Shown here: piece after piece, positions 33,977-42,470 of the stretch
Numbering within the stretch: position 1 is the first letter of the stretch
Layout of the letters: each line of letters opens with the position of its first letter
NCBI GenBank assembly: GCA_017518225.1
Contig: JAFWVV010000052.1
Span: forward strand, 1-64,000
DNA length: 64,000 nucleotides
Origin: Oscillospiraceae bacterium
GTDB taxonomy: Bacteria > Bacillota > Clostridia > Oscillospirales > Oscillospiraceae
Direction of reading: 5' to 3'
The notes under the pieces: generated by a model
What the model was told of the DNA's origin: nothing
What the model saw: the letters and a program-made list of their open reading frames with translations, nothing else
Database searches by the model: none
Program-made: the position numbers and the translations under genes

Positions 33977-35773
33977 TCAGCCCAGCGCCTCCATCTCCTC
34001 GATCAGCTCGCCGAAGAGCGCCAGCGCAGAGTTGACCGGCTCGGGGCTGGACATGTCCACGCCCGCGATCTTCAGCAGAGAGATGGGGTCGGTGCTGCTG
34101 CCGCCGGAAAGGAACTTCTTGTAGTCGGCGACCGCCGGCGCGCCCTCGGCGAGGATGCGGTTGGCGATGGCGACGGCGGCGGAGAAGCCCGTGGCGTACT
34201 GGAACACGTAATAGTTGTAGAAAAAGTGCGGGATGCGCGCCCATTCCAGCGCGATCTGCGGATCGGAGATCATGTCCGGGCCGAAGTAAAGCGCGTTGAG
34301 CGCCCGGTATTTCTCGCTCAGCGCCTCCGCCGTCAAGGTCTCGCCGTTTTCGGACATGCGGCCCATCATCAGCTCAAACTCGGCGAACATGGTCTGACGA
34401 TAGACCGTGCCCTTGAAGGAGTCGAGGAAGTGGTTGATGAGATAGGCGCGCTCCTTCTTGTCCGTGGTCTTCGACAGCAGGTGGCGCATCAGCAGCACCT
34501 CGTTGCAGGTGGAGGCGACCTCCGCCACGAAAATCACGTAATCGCTGGTGCAGACGGGCTGGTGCTGGCAGCTGTGATAGCTGTGCAGTGCGTGTCCCAT
34601 CTCGTGAGCAAGGGTAAACATGCTGTCGAGCGTGTCCTTATGGTTGAGCAGAACGTAGGGGTGGGGGCGGGAGTTTCCGGAGGAATAGGCGCCGCCGCGC
34701 TTGCCCTCGTTTTCATAGACGTCGATCCAACGCTGCTCAAAGCCCTCTTTCAGAAGCGCAACGTAGTCCTCACCCAGCACGGACAGGGCGTCGAGCACGG
34801 TGGCCTTGGCCTCCTCGAAGTCGATGCTACGCGCCGCGTCCGCCACGATGGGGGTATAGACGTCGTACATGTGCAGCTCGTCCACGCCGAGCAGCTTCTT
34901 GCGCAAGGCCACGTAGCGGTACATCTTATCGAGGTTGGCGTGCACCGCCTCGATCAGGTTGGTGTAGACGGCGACGGGCACCTCGGTGCGGTCGAGACTG
35001 GCCTCAATGGTGCTGCCGTATTTGCGCGCCTGGCTGAAGAAGCGCAGCTGCTTGAACTGAGCGTCCAGCGTGGCGGCGATGGTGTTTTTATACTCGTCGA
35101 TGCGGCCGTAGAGCGTCTCAAAGGCGTTGCGGCGCAGCACGCGGTCGTCGCTCTCCATCAGCGGGCCGTAGCTGCCGCCGGTCAGCGCGTGTTCCTCGCC
35201 CTTTCCGTCCTTGACGGAGGGGTACTTCAGATCGGCATTGCGAAAGACGCTGCCGATGTTCTCCGGCGCGCGGGAAATCTCCCCGGCGGAGGCAAGCAGC
35301 CGCTCCTCCTGTGCCGAGAGGATGTGCGCGGCGCGGCGGCGGATCTGATACAGGCTGCGGCGATAGGTCTCCAGCTCCGGCTGGGCGACATAGAAGAGAT
35401 TGAGTCTGTCCTCGTCGATGGCCATGATCTCGGGCGTAGCAAAGGCGCCGGCGCTGGAAATGGCGATCAGGCAGCTCATGGCCTTGCCGCGCATATCCTG
35501 ATAGACGGCATTCGCCTGATCCTGGTCGTTTTTGCAGCTGGCATAGCCGTAAAACGGCGACAGACGCAGCTCCAGCTCGTCCTGCGCGCGCAGGTACTCG
35601 AGCAGGGTCTCGGCGCTCTCGCCCAGGCGTCCCTGATAGCCCGCGATCTTCGCAGGCATGTCTTTGAGCGCCTCATACTCGGCCATCCATGCCTCGTCGC
35701 TTTCGAACATATCTTTCAAATTCCAGGTATAGGCCTCCGGTACCTCGCTGCGCTTGGTTTTGGGATCAATCAT
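33977..35773 (-). CDS. pepF: Oligoendopeptidase F
   Basis: The 598-residue M3 metallopeptidase degrades short peptides in the cytosol. The zinc motif is AHEMGHALHSY (HExxH, about residue 386) and the third ligand lies in the helix after it (EVASTCNE). The ATG at 35773 is preceded by AAAGGAG and gives the usual family length; the same frame stays open for another 1.4 kb upstream, antisense to the next gene, but this is not coding. Confidence 0.95.
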   Translation of the reverse strand: MIDPKTKRSEVPEAYTWNLKDMFESDEAWMAEYEALKDMPAKIAGYQGRLGESAETLLEYLRAQDELELRLSPFYGYASCKNDQDQANAVYQDMRGKAMSCLIAISSAGAFATPEIMAIDEDRLNLFYVAQPELETYRRSLYQIRRRAAHILSAQEERLLASAGEISRAPENIGSVFRNADLKYPSVKDGKGEEHALTGGSYGPLMESDDRVLRRNAFETLYGRIDEYKNTIAATLDAQFKQLRFFSQARKYGSTIEASLDRTEVPVAVYTNLIEAVHANLDKMYRYVALRKKLLGVDELHMYDVYTPIVADAARSIDFEEAKATVLDALSVLGEDYVALLKEGFEQRWIDVYENEGKRGGAYSSGNSRPHPYVLLNHKDTLDSMFTLAHEMGHALHSYHSCQHQPVCTSDYVIFVAEVASTCNEVLLMRHLLSKTTDKKERAYLINHFLDSFKGTVYRQTMFAEFELMMGRMSENGETLTAEALSEKYRALNALYFGPDMISDPQIALEWARIPHFFYNYYVFQYATGFSAAVAIANRILAEGAPAVADYKKFLSGGSSTDPISLLKIAGVDMSSPEPVNSALALFGELIEEMEALG

Positions 35774-35813
35774 TGCTGGGGTCTCCTTTCCTGTTATTAT
35801 CATGAATAAGCAT

Positions 35814-35843
35814 ATTCTACCACACAGCGCCCCTGCATGCCAA
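35814..35843 (-). promoter_or_regulatory. Probable pepF-yigZ promoter
   Basis: -35 TTGGCA (35838-35843), 18-base spacer, -10 TAGAAT (35814-35819) on the minus strand. Confidence 0.5.
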
Positions 35844-35920
35844 GCCCCGACGCACGTTTTCCTGCAAAAGCACGGCAAGAGGTGAATATACTTGGTAAAA
35901 GAAGCGAAAGGAGGACTTCG

Positions 35921-37054
35921 ATGGACGTTTATATCGTTCGCCCGGGAGATACGCTGTACGCGCTCGCCCGGCGTTATTCGACGACCGCAGAGCGCCTTGC
36001 GCGGCTCAATCAGCTGGATGATCCGGGTCGCCTGCTGCCCAATCAGGCGCTGCTGGTGCCCGGCGGCACAGCCGTGGATCGGCAGGAGATCCTCGTCAAC
36101 GCCTACGCCTACCCTGAAATCTCCGACGCCGTGCTTGCGGAAACGCTGCCGGGCATCAGCTTTCTCTGCCCTTTCTCCCGGCGCGTGACCCCCGGCGGCG
36201 CGCTCGCGCCGCTGGACGACGCACGCATCGTATCGGCGGCGCTGGCCCAAGGCGTCGCCCCCTTTCTCACCGTGACCAATCTCAGCGAAAGCGGCGGCTT
36301 TTCCAGCGATCTCGCTCACGCCGTCTTTACCGATCAGCAGGTACAGGACACTACCGTCGCCAGCATCCTCGACACCCTCTCTCAAGGGCGCTGGGCGGGC
36401 GTCAATTTGAACTTTGAATACGTCTATCCCTTCGACCGGGAGAGCTATAACCAGTTTTTGCGCCGTCTGTCCGAGCTTCTGCACGCGCGCGGCTGGTATC
36501 TGTCCACCGCCATCGCGCCCAAGGAAAGCGCCGGACAGGAGGGTCTGCTCTACAGCGCCCACGACTACGCCGCCCATGGTCGCTGGGCAGACTGGGTGGT
36601 GCTGATGACCTATGAGTGGGGCTATACCTATTCCGCGCCGCAGGCCGTCTCTCCGGTCAATCGCATCCGCCGCGTACTCGATTACGCCGTGACGCAAATG
36701 CCGACAGGCAGCATTCTGATGGGCTTTTCCAACTACGGCTATCGCTGGCGTCTGCCCTGGCGGCAGGGTGACGCAGCCACCGTCATCTCCAACGCCGCCG
36801 CCATCAATCTCGCCGTCTCCGTCGGAGCGGAGCTGCGTTATGACGAACTGGCGCAGGCGCCCTGGTTTACCTACGCCGACAGCAGCGGACAGCGCTACGT
36901 CGTCTGGTTTGAGGACGCGCGCAGTGTGCGCGCCCGGCTTTCTCTGGTCAAAGAATACGCGCTGGCAGGCTTCAGCTGGTGGACCATCAACCGCCTTTTC
37001 CGCGCCGGTTTGCAGCTCAGCGCCGCAGATTTTGACATCTTGAAAATTTTGTAA
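35921..37054 (+). CDS. LysM domain plus GH18-like hydrolase (spore cortex lysin type)
   Basis: The 377 residues start with one LysM peptidoglycan-binding module (about 2-46, YIVRPGDTLYALARRYSTT) and continue with a glycosyl hydrolase 18 barrel. The layout resembles SleL/YaaH, which cleave muramic-lactam-containing cortex fragments in germinating spores. The catalytic strand reads WAGVNLNFEY instead of DGxDxDxE: the general acid Glu is present but the Asp residues are Asn. No signal peptide is visible, as is common for spore-coat enzymes. AAAGGAGG precedes the ATG. Confidence 0.88.
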   Translation: MDVYIVRPGDTLYALARRYSTTAERLARLNQLDDPGRLLPNQALLVPGGTAVDRQEILVNAYAYPEISDAVLAETLPGISFLCPFSRRVTPGGALAPLDDARIVSAALAQGVAPFLTVTNLSESGGFSSDLAHAVFTDQQVQDTTVASILDTLSQGRWAGVNLNFEYVYPFDRESYNQFLRRLSELLHARGWYLSTAIAPKESAGQEGLLYSAHDYAAHGRWADWVVLMTYEWGYTYSAPQAVSPVNRIRRVLDYAVTQMPTGSILMGFSNYGYRWRLPWRQGDAATVISNAAAINLAVSVGAELRYDELAQAPWFTYADSSGQRYVVWFEDARSVRARLSLVKEYALAGFSWWTINRLFRAGLQLSAADFDILKIL

Positions 37055-37100
37055 AAAAGACAAAGCGTGTCGAAGTGTGTCACTTTTTGCACAAATTTGT

Positions 37101-37140
37101 AGGCTTTTCTCCCCACTTTGACGCAAAAAAGCCTTAAAAA
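37101..37140 (+). terminator. Possible terminator after the LysM-GH18 gene
   Basis: Arms AGGCTTTT (37101-37108) and AAAAGCCT (37127-37134) can pair over an 18-base loop, 46 bases past the stop. The weak stem and lack of a T-run make this tentative. Confidence 0.35.
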
Positions 37141-37173
37141 TTGTTAACACGCGCCACTTTCGACGGTTTTCGC

Positions 37174-37202
37174 TTGCCTTTTACACGCTTTTAGGCTAAA
37201 AT
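37174..37202 (+). promoter_or_regulatory. Promoter of the first lipoprotein gene
   Basis: -35 TTGCCT (37174-37179), 17-base spacer, -10 TAAAAT (37197-37202), about 85 bases before the start codon. Confidence 0.55.
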
Positions 37203-37287
37203 AACAGCAACCCGAGAAAAACGCTGTTTTTCACGGCCGCAAGGCCATGTTTGAACAAAAGCAGATAGAAAGGAGTTTTATTTTGCT

Positions 37288-38115
37288 ATGAAGCGTAACT
37301 GCCAGGCAGGCTTTTTTCGCCTGCTGTGTCTGGCCCTGTGCGCCGCGCTCTGTCTGAGCCTGGCCGCATGTGGCGCCGACAAGGCCGCGCCGGAAGAGGA
37401 GCCGAAGCAGGAAACTCTCGCAGAAGCCACCCCGGCGCCCACGCCCGCTCCCACCCCGGTGCCCACGCCGACGCCCACGGTGGAAAGTCTGGCGATCCAC
37501 TACATGGGAGAGCCCATCAAGGACAACGATTGCACCGCCAAAGTCGGCGAAACCCTGCCCTTGTCCATTGTCTGTGTGCCGGGAGGCGTCTCCGGCGTAG
37601 TCGAATGGAGCGTTGACAAAACCTGTGAGGCCTCCTTCGAGCTGACCGTCAGCGAGAGCGATCCCTATCGCTGTGAGCTGCGCTGTATCAGCATCCTGCC
37701 CGACGGCGCGGGCGGCGCCAAAATCACCGCCACGCTCTACGGTGTGAGCGCATCGATCCTCGTGCACGTGCTGCCCGGCGAGGGGGGCATCACCACGCTG
37801 AAAAAGGCCGACGCCGATCAGACGGTGGAGATCTGCCGCGGACGCGGTGAAAATCCGGTCTACGAATTCACCATCACCCCCGGCTATGAGACCCGTCTGT
37901 GCGCCAAGGCGCTCAAAGGCGGCAATGTAGAGAACGTCGTCTGGTCGATGGACGAGGAGGCCGCCAAGGTGCTCTGCTTCACGCCCAGTCAGGCACATCC
38001 CGGACAAATGCTGCTCGAGTGCTTTGGCCCGCTTCCCGCGGGACACAGCTTTGTGGAGATCTACGCCGAGCTCGACGGCGTCAAAACCACCTGCCGGGTC
38101 TATATTGCCGAGTAA
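37288..38115 (+). CDS. Lipoprotein with Pro/Thr linker, unknown function
   Basis: The 275 residues have a lipoprotein signal peptide (LSLAAC, Cys28 lipidated), a Pro-Thr-Ala linker (about 43-64) and two beta-rich segments of about 90 residues each that look Ig-like (the WSVD and WSMDEE segments suggest BIG2-type repeats). It would sit on the outer face of the membrane. AGAAAGGAG lies upstream of the ATG. Function unknown; the next two genes also encode lipoproteins. Confidence 0.82.
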   Translation: MKRNCQAGFFRLLCLALCAALCLSLAACGADKAAPEEEPKQETLAEATPAPTPAPTPVPTPTPTVESLAIHYMGEPIKDNDCTAKVGETLPLSIVCVPGGVSGVVEWSVDKTCEASFELTVSESDPYRCELRCISILPDGAGGAKITATLYGVSASILVHVLPGEGGITTLKKADADQTVEICRGRGENPVYEFTITPGYETRLCAKALKGGNVENVVWSMDEEAAKVLCFTPSQAHPGQMLLECFGPLPAGHSFVEIYAELDGVKTTCRVYIAE

Positions 38116-38131
38116 TCTCCGCGCACTTTTC

Positions 38132-38160
38132 TTGATTTTTGCCTCCGTCCACGGTATAAT
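38132..38160 (+). promoter_or_regulatory. Promoter of the PIG-L-like lipoprotein gene
   Basis: -35 TTGATT (38132-38137), 17-base spacer, perfect -10 TATAAT (38155-38160). The -10 is flanked by a perfect 10-bp inverted repeat (38141-38150 and 38164-38173). Confidence 0.7.
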
Positions 38161-38173
38161 ACCGGACGGAGGC
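38141..38173. repeat. Inverted repeat enclosing a -10 box
   Basis: GCCTCCGTCC (38141-38150) and its exact complement GGACGGAGGC (38164-38173) flank the -10. The right arm also holds the ribosome-binding site of the gene at 38181. In a read-through transcript the two arms would form a hairpin followed by GATTTTATT. Confidence 0.8.
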
Positions 38174-38180
38174 GATTTTA

Positions 38181-39488
38181 TTGCACAAAGCTTCATTTTT
38201 GAAAAAGACACTGCCGCCGCTGCTGGCCTTACTGCTTCTTTGCGCCTGCGGCAGCCCGATATATGAGCCGGAGCCCAGCCCGACGCCGTCTCCGGAGCCG
38301 ACGAGCGCAGCGACGCCGGAGCCCACGCCCGAACCGACGCCTGAGCCCACACCGGAACCGACCCCGGAGCCCACGCCCGAACCGACGCCCGAGCCCACGC
38401 CGGAGCCGCCGGCCGAGGAGCTGGACGTCCAGATTTTTAACGCCGCCGGAGAACGGCTGCACCTGCTGACCGACGACTATCTCGCCTCGCGTTACACCGT
38501 AGACGAGGCGCTCACAATTCGCTGCGAGCAGCCCATCGGCGCTATCTATCTGGTCTGGTATGACGAGCCCGCGCCCTTTACGCTGACGGGCGACGGCGTC
38601 GCCACGGCGGGTGGGCAGCGCGGATGGCTGCACGAATTTATCAAGCTGGACGCGCCCGCCGCCGAGCTGACGCTCAGCGCCAACGGCGCGCCCCTGAGCG
38701 AGCTGCGCGTCTTCTCCCCCGGCGCAGTCAACGAGGATATGGCGCAGCTCTGGCAGGAGCCGACGGAGCCCGTGGATCTGCTGCTTTTCCCGGCGCATGC
38801 CGACGACGACATTCTATATATGGGCGTAATCATCGCCCAGAGCCTGGATCAGGAGCTAACGGTACAGCTGGCCTATCTCACCAAGCACGCCACCGAGTTG
38901 GAGCGCGAGCACGAGCGGCTCAATGCGCTCTATGCCCTCGGTGTGCGCAGCTATCCCATCATTCTCGGCGAGCCGGATCATTTTGTGCACAGCCTGAGCG
39001 AGGCGGAGTCCCGCTATGACCGGGAAAAAATTATCGACTATCAAGTGACGATGATCCGGCGCTTTCAGCCGCTGATCGTACTCGGCCACGACCTGCGCGG
39101 CGAGTATGGTCACGGCGCACACATGCTGTACGCCGACTGCCTGATGAACGCGCTGGAATATGCCGCCGATGAAACACAGTATCCGGATTCCGCCGCACAG
39201 TACGGAACGTGGAACGTGCCGAAAACCTATCTGCATCTGGCAAAAACCAACCAAATGGTGCTGGACATCGACAGCCCGCTGGAACGCTATGAGGGGCGCA
39301 GCGCCTATCAGGTCGCCCAAATCGCGATGAAGCATCATGTCTCGCAGGTCGTGGAATACGGCTTTGCCGTCTGCCGCGACGGGAGTGTGCGCGACTGCCG
39401 CTACTGGGGTCTGGTGCGCACGCTCGTGGGCGAAGACAGCGGAAAGGATATGTTTGAACACCTGGAGCGGCGCGAAGGCGAGGCCTGA
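38181..39488 (+). CDS. Lipoprotein with PIG-L-like deacetylase domain
   Basis: The 435 residues have a lipoprotein signal (LLLLCAC), a PEPT-repeat linker (seven units, residues 46-73) and a C-terminal domain of the PIG-L/LmbE family that starts LLLFPAHADDDILYMG (about residue 198; the usual HPDDE reads HADDD) and contains GHDLRGEYGHGAH. The family removes N-acetyl groups from amino sugars, using zinc held by the His/Asp motif. The start is a TTG with GGAGG 9 bases upstream; no ATG fits the signal peptide. A substrate in the cell-wall or surface glycan is likely but unproven. Confidence 0.85.
   Translation: MHKASFLKKTLPPLLALLLLCACGSPIYEPEPSPTPSPEPTSAATPEPTPEPTPEPTPEPTPEPTPEPTPEPTPEPPAEELDVQIFNAAGERLHLLTDDYLASRYTVDEALTIRCEQPIGAIYLVWYDEPAPFTLTGDGVATAGGQRGWLHEFIKLDAPAAELTLSANGAPLSELRVFSPGAVNEDMAQLWQEPTEPVDLLLFPAHADDDILYMGVIIAQSLDQELTVQLAYLTKHATELEREHERLNALYALGVRSYPIILGEPDHFVHSLSEAESRYDREKIIDYQVTMIRRFQPLIVLGHDLRGEYGHGAHMLYADCLMNALEYAADETQYPDSAAQYGTWNVPKTYLHLAKTNQMVLDIDSPLERYEGRSAYQVAQIAMKHHVSQVVEYGFAVCRDGSVRDCRYWGLVRTLVGEDSGKDMFEHLERREGEA
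38316..38399 (+). repeat. 12-bp tandem repeat coding for PEPT linker
   Basis: Seven 12-base units with third-position variation encode Pro-Glu-Pro-Thr. An eighth unit decays to PEPP. Replication slippage could change the unit number between strains. Confidence 0.9.
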
Positions 39489-39515
39489 CGCGCCAACGAC
39501 AAAGGAGGCTCGCCC

Positions 39516-40091
39516 ATGCGATGGAAAAACGCCGCATTGACGGCGCTGATCGCGGCGCTGCTGCTCGGCGGCTGCACGCCGGTCCTCGCGCCGCAGGAGA
39601 GCGCGCTTTCCCCGGCGGCCGGCACACAGGCGCCGGTTGCCACAGATCCCCCCGCACCGACCGGCGTCTGGAAAGGCGACGCCCCTGCCGCGGCGGCACT
39701 GGCCGTGACGCTTGCGCCGGAGCTTTCCTCCCCGCCTCCGCTCGCGCCAGCCGCCGTCTCCCTGGATATCGACGCCGCAGGGCACTGTCTGCTGCGCTGC
39801 GATTATTCGCCCTGCGCCGAACCGTTGCGCGACGCGCTGACAGAGTTTCTGCGCGCGCTCTGGGCCGAAGAGGGCGAGAGCTATCCGGGCGCAAAGCCCG
39901 ATGAGATTGCCGCCGTGCTTCTGGAGGAGCGTCTGCCGCCGCCGCTGCTGCTTCACGGTACACTCGCGCCGGACGGGCGTGAAATCCGCTGGGAGCGCGG
40001 CGAAGTCTCGCCGCTTACATGCAGCGAAAACGAACTGACGCTGTCCCTGCCCGGCTGGGGCGAATTGTCTCTGCTGCGCAGCGGCGAATGA
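39516..40091 (+). CDS. Small lipoprotein of unknown function
   Basis: The 191 residues have a signal peptide with lipobox LLGGC (Cys20), an Ala/Pro-rich linker (about 28-75) and a short globular domain with no recognised motif. AAAGGAGG lies upstream of the ATG. It lies 27 bases after the PIG-L-like gene and probably shares its transcript. The hairpin at 40083-40109 starts inside its last codons. Confidence 0.75.
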   Translation: MRWKNAALTALIAALLLGGCTPVLAPQESALSPAAGTQAPVATDPPAPTGVWKGDAPAAAALAVTLAPELSSPPPLAPAAVSLDIDAAGHCLLRCDYSPCAEPLRDALTEFLRALWAEEGESYPGAKPDEIAAVLLEERLPPPLLLHGTLAPDGREIRWERGEVSPLTCSENELTLSLPGWGELSLLRSGE

Positions 40092-40109
40092 TTCTCCGTA
40101 TCATTCGCC
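40083..40109 (+). terminator. Hairpin overlapping the lipoprotein stop codon
   Basis: Perfect 9-bp stem (40083-40091 with 40101-40109) followed by CGATATTTATT. A weak terminator, or the first of three consecutive hairpins before the asparaginase gene. Confidence 0.6.
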
Positions 40110-40135
40110 CGATATTTATTACAAGGATGACAAGG

Positions 40136-40186
40136 CAAAAGAGCTGGGCTCTTTTGTCGAGCGGCTTTGTTTACGCAAAGCTGCTC
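40136..40186 (+). promoter_or_regulatory. Two adjacent hairpins in the asparaginase leader
   Basis: Hairpin A has a perfect 9-bp stem (40136-40144 with 40148-40156, 3-base loop). Hairpin B, two bases on, has an 11-base stem with one mismatch (40159-40169 with 40176-40186). They may form a leader structure. No known riboswitch class is recognised. Confidence 0.5.
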
Positions 40187-40253
40187 CGTGCAACGCTTCC
40201 CGGCCTTGCACCATCCGATCATCGTTATAACAAATTGCAAGGAGGGCCTTGTC

Positions 40254-41252
40254 ATGAAAAAGATCCTGATGCTCGGCACGGGAGGCACCATTGCCTCCGA
40301 AAAAAGCCCGGACGGGCTGACCCCGGAACTGACGCCGGAGCAGCTTTTGCGCGCTGTGCCCGCTATCCGTACGATCTGCGAGGTTGACTGTCTGTCTCTG
40401 TTTTCCATTGACAGCACCAACATCACGCCCGCGCACTGGATCGATATCGCCCGTGCGCTGCGTGAAAACTACGATTCCTACGACGGCTTCGTCATCAGCC
40501 ACGGCACGGACACCATGGCCTACACCGCCGCCGCCTTGAGCTATCTGGTGCGCGGAGCAAAGAAGCCCATCATCCTCACCGGCGCACAGAAGCCCATCGG
40601 TTTCGACTCGACCGACTCGAAGACGAACCTGATCGACGCCTTTGTCTGCGCCTGTTCGGAGAAGCTTCACGGCGTTTGCATCGTCTTCAGCGGCCGCGTC
40701 ATCCTCGGTACCCGCGCAAGAAAAACCTTTTCCAAGAGCTTTACCGCCTTTTCCAGCATCAATTACCCCGAGCTTGCACATCTGCACGACCACCGGCTGC
40801 TGGTCTTCATCGAGCCGGACTATCTGCCCGCCCCGGTTTTCTGCGAAACCCTGGACGAGCAGGTTGGTCTCATCAAAATGATCCCCGGCATGGACGAGGC
40901 GCTGATGGACTTTCTGCTCGCGCGTAAGGACGCGCTGGTGGTAGAGTGCTTCGGCGTCGGCGGCCTGCCGAACTACGCCGACGGCAAGCTGTTCGATACC
41001 GTTGCCCGGCACACCGCCGCGGGGCGTTTTCTCGTTATGACCACGCAGGTACAAAACGAGGGCTCGGATCTCGCCGTCTATGAGGTCGGGCACAAGCTCA
41101 AGAGCAACCCCCGCGTGCTGGAGGCCTACGACATGACGAGCGAGGCGGCCCTGGCCAAGATCATGTGGATTCTTGGGCAGACGCAGAACGTGCAGGAGGT
41201 CTCCTGCCTGTTTTATACGCCGGTCTCCCACGACATTCTCTATCGGGGCTGA
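40254..41252 (+). CDS. ansA: Type I L-asparaginase
   Basis: The 332 residues belong to the cytoplasmic asparaginase family: GTGGTIAS (about residues 9-16) carries the nucleophilic Thr and SHGTDTM (about 83-89) the second catalytic set. It hydrolyses asparagine to aspartate and ammonia. I chose the ATG at 40254, directly after GGAGGGCC; the frame's upstream part lies in the leader hairpins. No signal peptide. Two FAD oxidoreductases follow closely. Confidence 0.93.
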   Translation: MKKILMLGTGGTIASEKSPDGLTPELTPEQLLRAVPAIRTICEVDCLSLFSIDSTNITPAHWIDIARALRENYDSYDGFVISHGTDTMAYTAAALSYLVRGAKKPIILTGAQKPIGFDSTDSKTNLIDAFVCACSEKLHGVCIVFSGRVILGTRARKTFSKSFTAFSSINYPELAHLHDHRLLVFIEPDYLPAPVFCETLDEQVGLIKMIPGMDEALMDFLLARKDALVVECFGVGGLPNYADGKLFDTVARHTAAGRFLVMTTQVQNEGSDLAVYEVGHKLKSNPRVLEAYDMTSEAALAKIMWILGQTQNVQEVSCLFYTPVSHDILYRG

Positions 41253-41255
41253 GAC

Positions 41256-42470
41256 ATGAGGACTGTGATCGTGATCGGCGGCGGCGCATCCGGCATGATG
41301 GCCGCGCTGACTGCCGCAGAGAACAAAGAAAACCGCGTGCTGCTGCTTGAGCGGCAGCAGCGCGTCGGACGAAAGCTGCTGGCCACCGGCAACGGCCGCT
41401 GCAACCTGACCAACACCGGCGCCTCGCCGGACAAATACCACGGCGAGGCGCCGGATTTCGTGCGCCCGGCCTTGGAAATGCTGTCCGCGCAGGACGCGCT
41501 TGCTCTGTTTCGCAGCTTTGGGCTTCTGACCGTGACCGAAGCCGGCGGGCGGGTCTATCCCCTGTCGGACGCAGCCGGCAGCGTGCTGGACGTGCTGCGC
41601 TTTCAGCTGATGCAGCGCGGCGTCGATCTGCGCTGCTCCTGCACGGTGCGTCAGCTGCGCCGGGAAAAGACAGGCTTTGCCGTCGTTACCGAGGCCGGAG
41701 AGACGCTGCGCGCAGATGCGCTGATCGTCGCCTGCGGCGGCATGGCGGGCGAAAAGCTCGGCGGCGTAGCCGACGGCTATCAGCTGCTCAAAATGCTCGG
41801 GCACCGGCGCACCGCGCTCTACCCCGCTCTGGTGCAGCTGAGCACTGACACGGACTATCCGCGCGCGCTGAAGGGTGTGCGCGCGGACGCTGCGCTGACG
41901 CTCCGGCGCGGCGAGCGTGTGCTCGGCAGCGCCTGCGGCGAGCTGCAGTTTACCGAGCGCGGCGTCTCCGGCCCGGCAGCCTTTGATTTGAGTCGTCTCG
42001 TCGCCACCGGCGGCGAGGGCTTATCCCTGCACATCGACCTCTTGCGCGACTATTCGCACGAAGAGCTGCTGCACATGCTCCGTGCCCGGCAGGAAAAGCT
42101 GCCCGATCTCGAGACAGCAGAGCTTTTGACCGGGTTGGTGCAAAACCGCCTCGGCAAGATGCTGCTGCGCTATGCAAGCGTCGAACAAAAGGGCTTCGTG
42201 CGCGACTTGTCTGACCAACAGCTCCGCCGCGCTGTGGACGCCTGCAAAAGCTTTGTGCTGAAGCTTCACGGCACCGAGGGCTTTGATAAGGCGCAGGTTA
42301 CCGCCGGGGGAGTGCGCACCGCGGATTTTGATCCGGAAACCTTGCAAAGCCGCCTCGTGCCGGGGCTCTACGCCTGCGGCGAGGTGCTGGATATCGACGG
42401 CGACTGCGGCGGCTATAATCTGCAATGGGCCTGGGCGAGCGGACGACTCGCCGGGAGGCTGCTGCCATGA
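41256..42470 (+). CDS. FAD-dependent oxidoreductase, HI0933/BaiN family
   Basis: The 404 residues begin with a dinucleotide-binding GGGASGMMAA (about 8-17) and contain ATGNGRCNLTN (about 43-53), typical of HI0933-like flavoproteins, and an FAD-closing motif near the end (YACGEVLDIDGDCGGYNLQWAW). BaiN, a bile-acid reductase from Clostridium, is one member; most others have no proven substrate, so I do not assign one. It starts 3 bases after the asparaginase stop. Confidence 0.9.
   Translation: MRTVIVIGGGASGMMAALTAAENKENRVLLLERQQRVGRKLLATGNGRCNLTNTGASPDKYHGEAPDFVRPALEMLSAQDALALFRSFGLLTVTEAGGRVYPLSDAAGSVLDVLRFQLMQRGVDLRCSCTVRQLRREKTGFAVVTEAGETLRADALIVACGGMAGEKLGGVADGYQLLKMLGHRRTALYPALVQLSTDTDYPRALKGVRADAALTLRRGERVLGSACGELQFTERGVSGPAAFDLSRLVATGGEGLSLHIDLLRDYSHEELLHMLRARQEKLPDLETAELLTGLVQNRLGKMLLRYASVEQKGFVRDLSDQQLRRAVDACKSFVLKLHGTEGFDKAQVTAGGVRTADFDPETLQSRLVPGLYACGEVLDIDGDCGGYNLQWAWASGRLAGRLLP

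Noticed and set aside
35774..37150. The pepF frame stays open for another 1.4 kb upstream, giving a 1057-codon reading frame
   Set aside because: It is antisense to the LysM-GH18 and lipoprotein genes, and the ATG at 35773 with AAAGGAG gives the normal family length. High GC removes stop codons by chance.
38316..38399. CRISPR-like or minisatellite array
   Set aside because: The 12-bp units lie in frame in a lipoprotein linker and have no spacers.
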